Part shown: piece after piece, positions 7,307 to 14,267 of the stretch | Layout of the letters: every line of letters begins with the position of its first letter | Position numbering within the stretch: position 1 is the stretch's first letter | Assembly: GCA_964351905.1 (NCBI GenBank) | Contig: CAYGPG010000018.1 | Location: 1 to 36,909, forward strand | Length of the DNA: 36,909 nt | From: GCA-2708415 sp964351905 | GTDB taxonomy: Bacteria; Pseudomonadota; Alphaproteobacteria; Micavibrionales; Micavibrionaceae | Reading direction: 5' to 3' | The notes under the pieces: model-generated | What the model was told of the DNA's origin: nothing | Seen by the model: the letters and a program-made list of their open reading frames with translations, nothing else | Database searches by the model: none | Made by a program: the position numbers and the translations under genes

Positions 7307-7366
7307 ACACAAGGCGCGAGGAGCGACATGTATTTTTAATACATTAGCGATGATGCAACGCTGTGT
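7307..7366. repeat. 60-bp imperfect palindrome, copy 3
   Basis: Ends ACAC and GTGT; left arm AAGGCGCGAGGAGCG, core ATGTATT-TTT-AATACAT (7328-7344, perfect), right arm AGCGATGATGCAACGC. The closest sequence match is the copy at 2995-3060. It lies between the FNR stop and the tautomerase-like gene. Confidence 0.55.
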
Positions 7367-7384
7367 AAATGAAAATGGAAATGA

Positions 7385-8425
7385 CTAAACGCCAAGTTTT
7401 TCTTGCAGGCTGGATGACGATGTAGTGTATTGAAAACGTAGTTTTTTGTCTGGATAGACATAGCGAAATGCTTGTTGCGCCATCAGCGCTCCCTCGTGAA
7501 AGCCAGAGAGGATAAGCTTGAGCTTGCCGGGATACGTATTAATGTCCCCGATTGAGAAAATACCCATTGTCGATGTTTCAAATTTTTCTGTATCAACAGG
7601 GATAAGATTTTTATCCAAATTTAACCCAAAATCTGCAATTGGTCCTAATTTCATGGTGAGGCCATAAAACGCTAATAATGTGTCACATTCTAAATGATAT
7701 GGATCTTCCCCCCGCTTTTGAATTGTAACAGCACTCAGCTGTCCGTTTGACCCATAAAGTTCTTTAATATCGCCCACATGCACGGACATTTTATTGTCTT
7801 CAACCAGTTTACGCATTTTTGAAACACTATCTGGTGCGGCACGAAATTCATCACGGCGATGCACTAATTTCATGGAACTTGATAAAGGCTGAAGATTAAG
7901 TGTCCAATCCAACGCAGAATCTCCACCACCAGCGATAAGAATATTCTTATCCTTAAATTTATTCATCTCTCGCACTGAATAGAAAACAGATGTTCCCTCA
8001 TAGTCTTCTAAGTTTGGAATATTCGGTTTTTTCGGCATGAAGGAGCCACCACCAGCGGCAATCACAATCACGGGTGCTTCAATTTTTGTGCCCAAATCCG
8101 TGGTTAATTCCCAATGACCATTGTCTAACTTCTCTAGCGCAACCGCCATTTGTTGCAAATGAAATGTCGGCGAAAACGGTTCAATCTGTTTCATTAGATT
8201 ATCGGTTAACTCTTGTCCACTCACCACAGGAAAACCAGGAATATCATATATCGGCTTTTCAGGATAAAGCTCCGCGCACTGTCCCCCTGGCTTATCCAAA
8301 ATATCAACCAAATGCGCCTTCATGTCCAAAAGGCCAAGCTCAAACACGGCAAACAAGCCCACAGGACCTGCCCCAATAATAATCACATCTGTTTTATGCT
8401 TTTGAATATCCGTCATCACCCGCAT
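7385..8425 (-). CDS. Ferredoxin-NADP reductase, thioredoxin-reductase-like (FNR2)
   Basis: 346 residues with FAD-binding GAGPVG at 18-23, a GGQC segment near 47-50, the NADP motif GGGDSALDW at 166-174 and the FAD-closing GDINTYPGKLKL near the C-terminus. It lacks the CxxC of thioredoxin reductases, which with the C-terminal extension (FQYTTSSSSLQEKLGV) places it with TrxR-like ferredoxin-NADP reductases such as B. subtilis YumC. It moves electrons between NADPH and ferredoxin; the [2Fe-2S] ferredoxin three genes on is a likely partner. Start: ATG at 8425 or at 8416 (MTDIQKH); neither has a strong ribosome binding site. TAG stop. Confidence 0.93.
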   Translation of the reverse strand: MRVMTDIQKHKTDVIIIGAGPVGLFAVFELGLLDMKAHLVDILDKPGGQCAELYPEKPIYDIPGFPVVSGQELTDNLMKQIEPFSPTFHLQQMAVALEKLDNGHWELTTDLGTKIEAPVIVIAAGGGSFMPKKPNIPNLEDYEGTSVFYSVREMNKFKDKNILIAGGGDSALDWTLNLQPLSSSMKLVHRRDEFRAAPDSVSKMRKLVEDNKMSVHVGDIKELYGSNGQLSAVTIQKRGEDPYHLECDTLLAFYGLTMKLGPIADFGLNLDKNLIPVDTEKFETSTMGIFSIGDINTYPGKLKLILSGFHEGALMAQQAFRYVYPDKKLRFQYTTSSSSLQEKLGV

Positions 8426-8475
8426 AGGGTTAGAGAATTAAGCACAATTTTTCAAGAATTAATGTGCTTTCTACC

Positions 8476-8537
8476 TGTCATTCCGGCGTAGGTCGGAATC
8501 CATGCAACTATATATCCCGTTCGTCGACGGGATGACA
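8476..8537. repeat. Paired dispersed palindromic repeat
   Basis: TGTCATTCCGGC...GTCGGAATCCA, link, then CCCGT-TCGTCG-ACGGGATGACA. The outer ends TGTCAT and ATGACA are inverted, as at 5454-5520. Confidence 0.7.
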
Positions 8538-8594
8538 ACATAAAGATAAAAACACTTCTTCATATCTCCCATCGTCATCCCCGACTTTCCTACC

Positions 8595-8621
8595 GTCATC
8601 CCCGACTTGATCGGGGATCCA
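8595..8621. repeat. Single dispersed palindromic repeat unit
   Basis: GTCATCCCCGA-CTTGA-TCGGGGATCCA: stem ATCCCCGA/TCGGGGAT. A partial copy of its left half lies at 8573-8592. Confidence 0.75.
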
Positions 8622-8735
8622 TTCAATCTAACTACCAAGGCACCAAGCAGTTAAGAGTAAATTTTAACGGGGCTGTCCCAGAATAAGTATTAAATATTAT
8701 CAACACTCATACTGTCGTTTTTACACGCCCCCACC

Positions 8736-8842
8736 GTCATCCCCGCGGCAATGCATCGCATTGCTTATACGGCGGGGATCCATATGCGGGCAGCTTGCTG
8801 CACTTCATAAATCTTTAGATGCCCGCATAGGGGGGCATGACA
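8736..8842. repeat. Long paired palindromic repeat
   Basis: GTCATCCCCGC ... GCGGGGATCCA (8736-8782), then TATGCGGGC ... GCCCGCATA (8783-8829) and GGGGGGCATGACA. The two nested hairpins share the GTCAT/ATGAC ends of the shorter members. Confidence 0.65.
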
Positions 8843-8877
8843 ATATGGTTGTTTTTTCAAAAATATTATCTAAAACA

Positions 8878-8900
8878 AACCCCTTTTTAAAAACGGGGTT
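8878..8900. repeat. AT-cored hairpin
   Basis: AACCCC (8878-8883), TTTTTAAAAAC loop region, GGGGTT (8895-8900). It could act as a weak terminator but no gene points at it. Confidence 0.35.
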
Positions 8901-8941
8901 ACAGCTGAGAAAAACAATTATTAAAGAAAAAACATTTTAAC

Positions 8942-8968
8942 GAAATCCCGTATTTAATACGGGATCTA
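8942..8968. repeat. GAAATCCCG...CGGGATCTA hairpin repeat, copy 1
   Basis: ATCCCGTATT pairs with AATACGGGAT around a single T (8945-8965). A second copy with the same GAAATCC and GGGATCTA flanks and a compensated stem lies at 23701-23727. Confidence 0.55.
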
Positions 8969-9034
8969 GCGAATAAATAATGCTTTAAAAATATAATTAG
9001 GAATATTTTCCTTTATTTATTCTTAGTCTTTTGC

Positions 9035-9040
9035 TACAAT
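9035..9040 (+). promoter_or_regulatory. -10 box directly upstream of the gene at 9046
   Basis: TACAAT ends 5 bases before the ATG; there is no ribosome binding site between them. A leaderless transcript is likely. The -35 region (around 9012-9017) is weak. Confidence 0.45.
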
Positions 9041-9045
9041 ACGCT

Positions 9046-9357
9046 ATGACTAAAACATGGACAGAAGAACGCAAACAAAAGGCGCGGGAGAGAATTTTAA
9101 AAAATAAACCGTGGTTGAAATCAACGGGGCCTAAAACCGCAGAAGGGAAAAGCCGTGTTTCCATGAATGCGTTAAAACATGGCAATTACTCACGCGTGAT
9201 TTTGGCTTATATCTCGGGCATGCTGAACATTAACAAGATGACGCTAAAACAATTTGAATTGTTACAAAATATGGATAAGACACAAATTTATCACGGAGCC
9301 TTGCTCGGCAAACAAACTAATAAGAAAAATCAACAAAATCAGTCATTAAAGAAATGA
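9046..9357 (+). CDS. Small hypothetical protein with a TGPKTAEGK...NALKHG motif
   Basis: 103 residues from the ATG at 9046; an in-frame TTG at 9031 is less likely because the -10 box TACAAT overlaps that region. The protein is strongly basic. Residues about 5-52 contain KPWLKSTGPKTAEGKSRVSM followed by NALKHGNYS, a short motif I have seen in many unassigned bacterial proteins, sometimes linked to mobile elements; its function is unknown. The C-terminal third is lysine/glutamine rich and probably unstructured. It sits alone between repeats and ctaA. TGA stop. Confidence 0.65.
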   Translation: MTKTWTEERKQKARERILKNKPWLKSTGPKTAEGKSRVSMNALKHGNYSRVILAYISGMLNINKMTLKQFELLQNMDKTQIYHGALLGKQTNKKNQQNQSLKK

Positions 9358-9430
9358 AAAGAAAAAACTCAAGCAACAAACTAATAAAAATTTCTTTCCC
9401 AATGATCAAGGCAGGCGTATAAAAAACCTC

Positions 9431-10411
9431 ATGGAACATCGTGCAATTGTAAATTGGCTTTATTTTACCGCGTTCATGGTTTTTGCCATGGCAATCATTG
9501 GCGCCATTACTCGCTTAACTGAAAGTGGCTTAAGTATGGTGGAATGGCGTCCGCTTATTGGTGCCTTGCCCCCTTTAAACGAAACTGAATGGCAGCGTGT
9601 TTTTGCGCTTTATCAGGAGACACCCGAATATAAGAAAAAGAATTTTGGTATGGAAATTGATGAGTTTAAAAATATTTTCTTTTGGGAATGGTTCCACCGG
9701 TTTTGGGGGCGTTTAATTGGTTTGGTTTACTCCCTACCCCTTTTATATTTTTGGGTGAAGAAAAAAATTCCTGACGGGCATAAATCTAAATTGCTAATTA
9801 GCCTTTTTCTAGGCGGATCCCAAGCCATTATGGGTTGGTACATGGTCGAAAGTGGCCTTGTGGATCGCCCAACCGTAAGCCATTTTCGTTTAGCGGCACA
9901 TTTATCGCTCGCTTTCATAATTTTTTCTTACCTCCTTTGGATGGCGTTTTCATTAAAAGGAAACAAAGCAGAGGAAAGCAGTTTTTGTTTAAAACGCCAT
10001 GGTTGGATTGCGATGTTATTTGTGACACTCACCGTTATTTGGGGCGCGTTTGTTGCGGGTCTAGATGCAGGCCTCGTTTACAACACGTGGCCACTTATGG
10101 GCGACAAGCTAATTCCAAATGAATTAAGCGCGTATAACACAATTTTCTTTGATCCTGTTGCCGTGCAATTCACCCACCGCTGGATAGCAATTGTTACAGC
10201 AATTTTTGTTTTTGGATTTGCCTATCGTGTAAAAAGCTTTCCTTTAGCGGGCATGATGTTATTACAAATAGGATTAGGTATTGTGACACTTATCACACAG
10301 GTTTCTATACCGCTCGCCGCAGCGCACCAAGGCGGTGCCTTTATTTTAACGGCCTTAATGGTTTATCACCTGCAAAGACAGATGGCGGCACCTAAAAGTT
10401 GTAAAAAATAA
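9431..10411 (+). CDS. ctaA: Heme A synthase (COX15/CtaA)
   Basis: 326 residues with eight predicted membrane spans. It oxidises the C8 methyl of heme O to the formyl group of heme A for the aa3-type cytochrome c oxidase. The heme-ligand histidines are all present: His89 (WEWFHR), His151 and His157 (SHFRLAAHL), His249 (FTHR) and His299 (AAAHQ). TRLTESGLSMVEWRPL after the first span is the signature of the COX15 (type 2) branch found in alphaproteobacteria and mitochondria. A TATAAA at 9418-9423 lies 7 bases before the ATG, and no good ribosome binding site is seen. No ctaB or cox genes adjoin it. Confidence 0.97.
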   Translation: MEHRAIVNWLYFTAFMVFAMAIIGAITRLTESGLSMVEWRPLIGALPPLNETEWQRVFALYQETPEYKKKNFGMEIDEFKNIFFWEWFHRFWGRLIGLVYSLPLLYFWVKKKIPDGHKSKLLISLFLGGSQAIMGWYMVESGLVDRPTVSHFRLAAHLSLAFIIFSYLLWMAFSLKGNKAEESSFCLKRHGWIAMLFVTLTVIWGAFVAGLDAGLVYNTWPLMGDKLIPNELSAYNTIFFDPVAVQFTHRWIAIVTAIFVFGFAYRVKSFPLAGMMLLQIGLGIVTLITQVSIPLAAAHQGGAFILTALMVYHLQRQMAAPKSCKK

Positions 10412-10416
10412 TAAGG

Positions 10417-11004
10417 CTATTTTTTCTTTTCTGCCGCTTCAAGACGTTGTCGCACAACTTCTTCAGGCAGTAAAATCGCCTGAAGCAAGCTCACTAGCTT
10501 ATCCTCAGAAGAATCCATACTGGCCAACAAGCCCTGACATGCTTCTTTTGAAGTGACAGGCGCTTTTTCAATCGTACTTTCTGAAAATTTATACGCTTTA
10601 TCGTTTAAACGCATAACATGCTTATAGTCGCTTTCATGAAAGGCCTCTTGTTCACCCAGTTCTTGTGTTAAAAATTTGCGCGCATCTTTCAAAACAGGGA
10701 AAACTGCATTTTCCCATTCTCGCAAGCGCACATTCATCTCTTTACGTAAATCTCGGTTATTTTTTCCGCATGATTTAACTGCATTCTTGATATCTTTATG
10801 GACAACTTCGATTGAACGGATTGTGCTATGCTTATTACGAAAGACAAAAAATACTTTTTGGTTGGCACGTGGCAATGTTTCAAGCAATGAATTCTCTGCA
10901 TCGACCCATTTTGTAATAGGCGTTTCTTCTGTTATTTTTTTATCTTGCGCATAAGCTGGCGCCAGAAATGCCGTAATAATTAAAAGCGATAAAAGTAATT
11001 TCAT
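10417..11004 (-). CDS. Exported hypothetical protein, helical
   Basis: 195 residues from the ATG at 11004, chosen because it begins a clean signal peptide (MKLLLSLLIITAFLAPAYA, cleavage before QDKK at about residue 20); the frame is open for 43 more codons upstream but those residues make no sense as a leader. The mature protein is mostly charged and predicted helical, with two cysteines (KSCGKNN and KEACQG) that could form a disulfide in the periplasm. I do not recognise the family. It converges on ctaA with 5 bp between stops. TAG stop. Confidence 0.75.
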   Translation of the reverse strand: MKLLLSLLIITAFLAPAYAQDKKITEETPITKWVDAENSLLETLPRANQKVFFVFRNKHSTIRSIEVVHKDIKNAVKSCGKNNRDLRKEMNVRLREWENAVFPVLKDARKFLTQELGEQEAFHESDYKHVMRLNDKAYKFSESTIEKAPVTSKEACQGLLASMDSSEDKLVSLLQAILLPEEVVRQRLEAAEKKK

Positions 11005-11097
11005 GTGATGTATATTCCTATTTGAATTTAAAATCACGCTATCATGAAATAATGCCAAAACAAAGTATTGTAAAAGACCAAATTTTCTCAATAGAAA

Positions 11098-11122
11098 GCC
11101 GCCGGGAGTACTTCCCGACGGC
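11098..11122 (-). terminator. GC-rich hairpin, possible terminator
   Basis: GCCG-C-CGGGA and TCCCG-A-CGGC form a stem with one mismatch and a 5-base loop. On the minus strand it is followed by CTTTCTATT, a weak T-tract. It would end a short transcript that includes the structured element at 11141-11202. Confidence 0.45.
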
Positions 11123-11140
11123 CAAAGGGACAAAATAATT

Positions 11141-11202
11141 ATCTGTGCCTACACAGACCACAGTGAGTTTGCGGGGCATTGCAATTGGTCAGCGCCACAG
11201 AT
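11141..11202 (-). ncRNA. Candidate structured RNA with three nested stems
   Basis: Three stems nest around one loop: ATCTGTG (11141-11147)/CACAGAT (11196-11202), GACCA (11156-11160)/TGGTC (11186-11190), and TTGC (11169-11172)/GCAA (11181-11184). An alternative short hairpin, CTGTG (11143-11147) with CACAG (11152-11156), would compete with the outer stem. On the minus strand it is followed about 20 bases later by the GC hairpin at 11098-11122. It does not show the conserved bases of SRP RNA, tmRNA or RNase P. The strand is inferred only from the hairpin placement. Confidence 0.35.
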
Positions 11203-11289
11203 AAAAAGCGAGAGTTGAATTACAAGAAAGCTATATCAATCTTTTAGCTACAAAAACACCCTCATTTATTATGGTAAAACAAAAAGATT

Positions 11290-11326
11290 AAATAGATTTA
11301 AATTTTAATTCAAATTTTATCTATTT
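11290..11326 (-). terminator. AT-rich hairpin downstream of rne, possible terminator
   Basis: AAATAGAT (11290-11297) pairs with ATCTATTT (11319-11326), with further AAATTT/AAATTT pairing inside. On the minus strand it is followed by AATCTTTTTGTTTT. It lies 35 bp beyond the rne stop. Confidence 0.5.
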
Positions 11327-11360
11327 AGTAAAAACCAATATAAATCAAATATTTAGCGAT

Positions 11361-13823
11361 CTAGTCAACCAGTCTATTCCACCAACCTTTTTTCTTCTTT
11401 TTAGGCGGTTCGTTAACGGTTTCATATTCTTTGGCCTCAGGCGTGTTTGATTCCTTTTTTGGCTTCTCACTATCATTTGATGGTTTTTGAACTTTTACAT
11501 CATCTGCTTTTGCACCTGCTTTTGGCTTATCTTTTTGAGAATGCTTCTTTTGAGTATTTTTCTTATCTTTATTCGAAGTATCTTGGCTTCCTGTATTTGT
11601 GTTCTTATCTCCAGCATTATCTTTTGATTCTACTTCTTCATGCTGGTTTTGATCACCGTCATTATGGCGGTTTCGATTATTTTTACGTCCACCACGTCTG
11701 CCACGGCGGCGACCTTTCTTTTGCTTCTCACGATTATCATCTTGCTGCTGATTATTTGGTGCATGATTATTGTTATCGTTAGGATTGGCTTCTAACGCAT
11801 TGCCTTTACGTGATTGAATGATGTCTAAGCGAAATTCTGACGTTTGTAATTTATCGTCAGTACGAATATGAACGCGAAAATCATAACGCTTTTCAATGGC
11901 GGCCAACATGTCGCGCTTATTATTTAAAATATAAACGGCTACTTTGTTTGGAAGATTTAAAGAAATCTCGGCACTTGTGCCTTTGATTCCCTCTTCTTCC
12001 AAGGCACGCATCGCGCTAATGGCGGCATAATCCAAAGTTTTGACCAAACCAACACCATCACAATGCGGGCATTTTTCAAATTGGGCTTCCATCAAACTTG
12101 GGTTTAATCTTTGGCGCGAAAGCTCTAACAAGCCGAAGGATGAAATACGTCCTACTTGTATGCGTGCGCGATCACTTGATAAAGCATCACGTAGTTTGTT
12201 TTCAACTTTGCGATTATTACGGCGCTCTTCCATATCAATAAAGTCGATAACAACCAAACCACCTAAATCACGCAAGCGTAATTGTCTCGCCACTTCTTCT
12301 GCGGCTTCCATATTGGTTTTTAACGCCGTTTCTTCAATATGACGTTCTTTCGTCGCCTTACCGGAGTTCACATCTACAGAAACAAGAGCTTCCGTTGGGT
12401 TAATAATCAAATATCCACCTGATTTTAACGTCACCGAAATTTGACCAATTTCAGATATTTGTTGTTCAACATGATAACGATGAAAAAGAGGCACACGATC
12501 ATCATTATATTCTACAACCTTCTTCGCATGAGAAGGTACCAGCATCTTCATAAAATCCTTTGCTGTTCTATAGCCCTTTTCACCAGCAACCAGCACTTCA
12601 TCAATATCACGCGTATAAAGATCGCGGATTGAACGTTTGATAAGATTGCCTTCTTCGTTAATCAAAGCTGGCGCAGATGATTTTAAGGTATCTTCACGAA
12701 TAGTGTTCCAAAGACGTGTCAAGTAATCTAAATCACGTTTAATTTCAGCCTTGGTTCTTGAAACGCCTGCTGTCCTTAAAATAACGGACATACCATCAGG
12801 AATTGTGAGCTCCTTTAAGATGTCGCGCATACGTTTGCGATCTTTAAAGTTACCAATTTTGCGGCTTACACCGCCGCCACGTGGGCTGTTTGGCATTAAA
12901 ACACAGTAACGACCAGGTAACGACATGTAAGTTGTTACAGCAGCTCCTTTATTTCCACGCTCCTCCTTAGAAACCTGAATAAGCATGATTTGACCGCGTT
13001 TTACAACTTCTTGGATTTTATATTTGTGACGTAAATTAAAACGGAAAGGCTTACCGCTCTCATTGTCATCAATAATTTCATCCGATTTTTTCTTCTTACG
13101 GCGCATAAGGGCAGTTTTAGGCTTGCTCTTTTTACTGTAACGGCGCCCTTTACGCTTATTCGCGTTATCAGGCGCATCTTCTGGAGTTTCTAAGGCTTGC
13201 GCTTTTTCTAAAGCTTCTGCATCTAGCTCTTCATCAGATTTTTCTTGGTCTGTCTTCTTTTTATTTCCAATGGACTCATCTTCATCTTTCTTAGAAGATT
13301 TTTTAGATGTTTTTTTGCTCGTTTTTTTAGCTGCTTTTTTTGTGGCTTTTTTCTTAGAAGATTTTTTAGCTACCTTTTTCTTTAAATCTGTATCATCGTC
13401 ATCGGCAGGCTTATCTGCGCCGCCCACTTCAACAACGGCTTCATCATCATCCTCTTCATCCTCAGAATCTACAGCTTCATGTTCCGCATCAATAATTTCA
13501 TCGTCATCATCTTCAATAGCATCTAACTTTTCTAATTCAGCTTGTTGCTCTGCCATAAGGGCTTCGCGATCACTCACAGGAATACGAAAGTAATCTGGAT
13601 GTATTTCAGAAAATGGTAAAAAACCATGACGGTTACCACCGTAGTTCACAAAGGCAGCTTGCAAGGAAGGCTCAACTCTTGTTACCTTCGCAAGGTAAAT
13701 CCCGCCTTTAATTTGTTTTCTAACTTTACTTTCATAATCAAATTCTACCAATCGATTAGCATCAACGACGGCAACTCTCACTTCTTCTTGGTGCGTTGCG
13801 TCAATTAACATTTTTTTTGTCAT
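11361..13823 (-). CDS. rne: Ribonuclease E
   Basis: 820 residues. The essential endonuclease of mRNA decay and rRNA/tRNA processing. The S1 domain begins at about 37 (GGIYLAKVTRVEPSLQAAFV), is split by a long charged insertion (about 90-260: acidic, then Lys-rich KKxxKK repeats, then basic), and resumes at FRFNLRHKYKIQ. Catalytic Asp484 (SVDVNSG) and Asp527 (VVIDFID) are 43 residues apart, exactly as Asp303 and Asp346 in E. coli. The Zn-link is CPHC (Cys585, Cys588). The C-terminal tail is disordered with an Arg-rich RNA-binding patch (KGRRRGRRGGRK) and ends in a KKKKKGWW motif. The S1 insertion is typical of alphaproteobacteria. TAG stop. Confidence 0.97.
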   Translation of the reverse strand: MTKKMLIDATHQEEVRVAVVDANRLVEFDYESKVRKQIKGGIYLAKVTRVEPSLQAAFVNYGGNRHGFLPFSEIHPDYFRIPVSDREALMAEQQAELEKLDAIEDDDDEIIDAEHEAVDSEDEEDDDEAVVEVGGADKPADDDDTDLKKKVAKKSSKKKATKKAAKKTSKKTSKKSSKKDEDESIGNKKKTDQEKSDEELDAEALEKAQALETPEDAPDNANKRKGRRYSKKSKPKTALMRRKKKKSDEIIDDNESGKPFRFNLRHKYKIQEVVKRGQIMLIQVSKEERGNKGAAVTTYMSLPGRYCVLMPNSPRGGGVSRKIGNFKDRKRMRDILKELTIPDGMSVILRTAGVSRTKAEIKRDLDYLTRLWNTIREDTLKSSAPALINEEGNLIKRSIRDLYTRDIDEVLVAGEKGYRTAKDFMKMLVPSHAKKVVEYNDDRVPLFHRYHVEQQISEIGQISVTLKSGGYLIINPTEALVSVDVNSGKATKERHIEETALKTNMEAAEEVARQLRLRDLGGLVVIDFIDMEERRNNRKVENKLRDALSSDRARIQVGRISSFGLLELSRQRLNPSLMEAQFEKCPHCDGVGLVKTLDYAAISAMRALEEEGIKGTSAEISLNLPNKVAVYILNNKRDMLAAIEKRYDFRVHIRTDDKLQTSEFRLDIIQSRKGNALEANPNDNNNHAPNNQQQDDNREKQKKGRRRGRRGGRKNNRNRHNDGDQNQHEEVESKDNAGDKNTNTGSQDTSNKDKKNTQKKHSQKDKPKAGAKADDVKVQKPSNDSEKPKKESNTPEAKEYETVNEPPKKKKKGWWNRLVD

Positions 13824-14267
13824 TTTTATCTCATTCTTTCACAAGCGCACGGCGCATCATCCCATGCGACAAAAACGGGAATAGCGCGTACGCGCGTTTA
13901 AATTTTTTCATATTCCGATAAGGTGAAAATTCGCTATCACCACCCATAAGGGTATCGCCGAACGAAGGCTTTGAGGGATATCCTCATAAACTAACAATTT
14001 ATGTCCGGCGCCGGAATTAAAGCCTTACTTCAGTTTTCAGACCTGTTCTTCTTCCATTGCAGCTAGCGAAACCCAAAAAATCAAATTAAATCAAATAATT
14101 ATGCTAAAGCTACAACGTGTCGCAAATAGACATTACAGCGGTGATACAAAACTTACAAGATAGAAAATCACCTTGATTGAATTTTTCACTTAATATGAAG
14201 ATTGAGCCTTTCTGTCGCCATATTCATTATGTTAGATTGTTATTGTAAATTCATATTTAGAGTGTTC
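13824..14267. other. 444-bp divergent intergenic region (rne leader and amiC upstream region)
   Basis: No coding frame is supported. It contains the folded rne leader (13884-14026) and must carry the divergent promoters of rne and amiC. The part from 14027 to 14267 is AT rich; I did not find a promoter there that I would defend. Confidence 0.55.
13884..14026 (-). promoter_or_regulatory. Folded 5' leader of rne, probable autoregulatory region
   Basis: On the minus strand AAGGCTTT (14026-14019) closes with AAAGCCTT (13972-13965) around three hairpins: TCCGGCGCCGGA (14004-14015, a perfect palindrome), CATAAA/TTTATG (13985-14003), and GAGG/CCTC around ATATC (13973-13985). Downstream are ACCC-ATAA-GGGT (13942-13953) and GCGCGTACGCGC (13884-13895). 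Leaders of rne are known in E. coli to be cut by RNase E to limit its own synthesis; the same role here is inferred from position. Confidence 0.5.

Larger units (their letters stand above)
8426..9045. other. Gene-free 620-bp stretch rich in palindromic repeats
   Basis: No credible coding frame was found. The stretch separates the divergently transcribed FNR gene and the small gene at 9046. It holds paired palindromes at 8476-8537 and 8736-8842, a single unit at 8595-8621 with a partial copy at 8573-8592, and AT-cored hairpins at 8878-8900 and 8942-8968. The remaining bases (about 8622-8735) show nothing I can name. Confidence 0.7.
11005..11360. other. 356-bp intergenic region between rne and the exported protein gene
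   Basis: No coding frame with a plausible start was found apart from the upstream extension of the exported-protein frame. It contains the GC hairpin at 11098-11122, the nested-stem element at 11141-11202 and the AT-rich hairpin at 11290-11326. Confidence 0.6.

Noticed and set aside
8669..8680. GGGGCTGTCCCA as the end of a decayed insertion sequence
   Set aside because: No matching opposite end, no target duplication and no transposase remnant nearby.
8476..8842. CRISPR array
   Set aside because: The units are palindromic, of unequal length, in inverted pairs and without regular spacers; no cas gene is present.
10417..11133. Longer start of the exported protein at 11133
   Set aside because: The extra 43 residues precede a clean signal peptide and overlap the hairpin at 11098-11122.
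11141..11202. SRP RNA, 6S RNA, tmRNA or a named riboswitch
   Set aside because: No conserved sequence of these families is visible, for example the SRP tetraloop and GGAAGGAAGCA region are missing. Listed only as an unknown structured candidate.
14202..14267. TTG start 22 codons upstream of the amidase ATG
   Set aside because: It would place a non-signal segment with cysteines in front of a clear signal peptide beginning at 14268.
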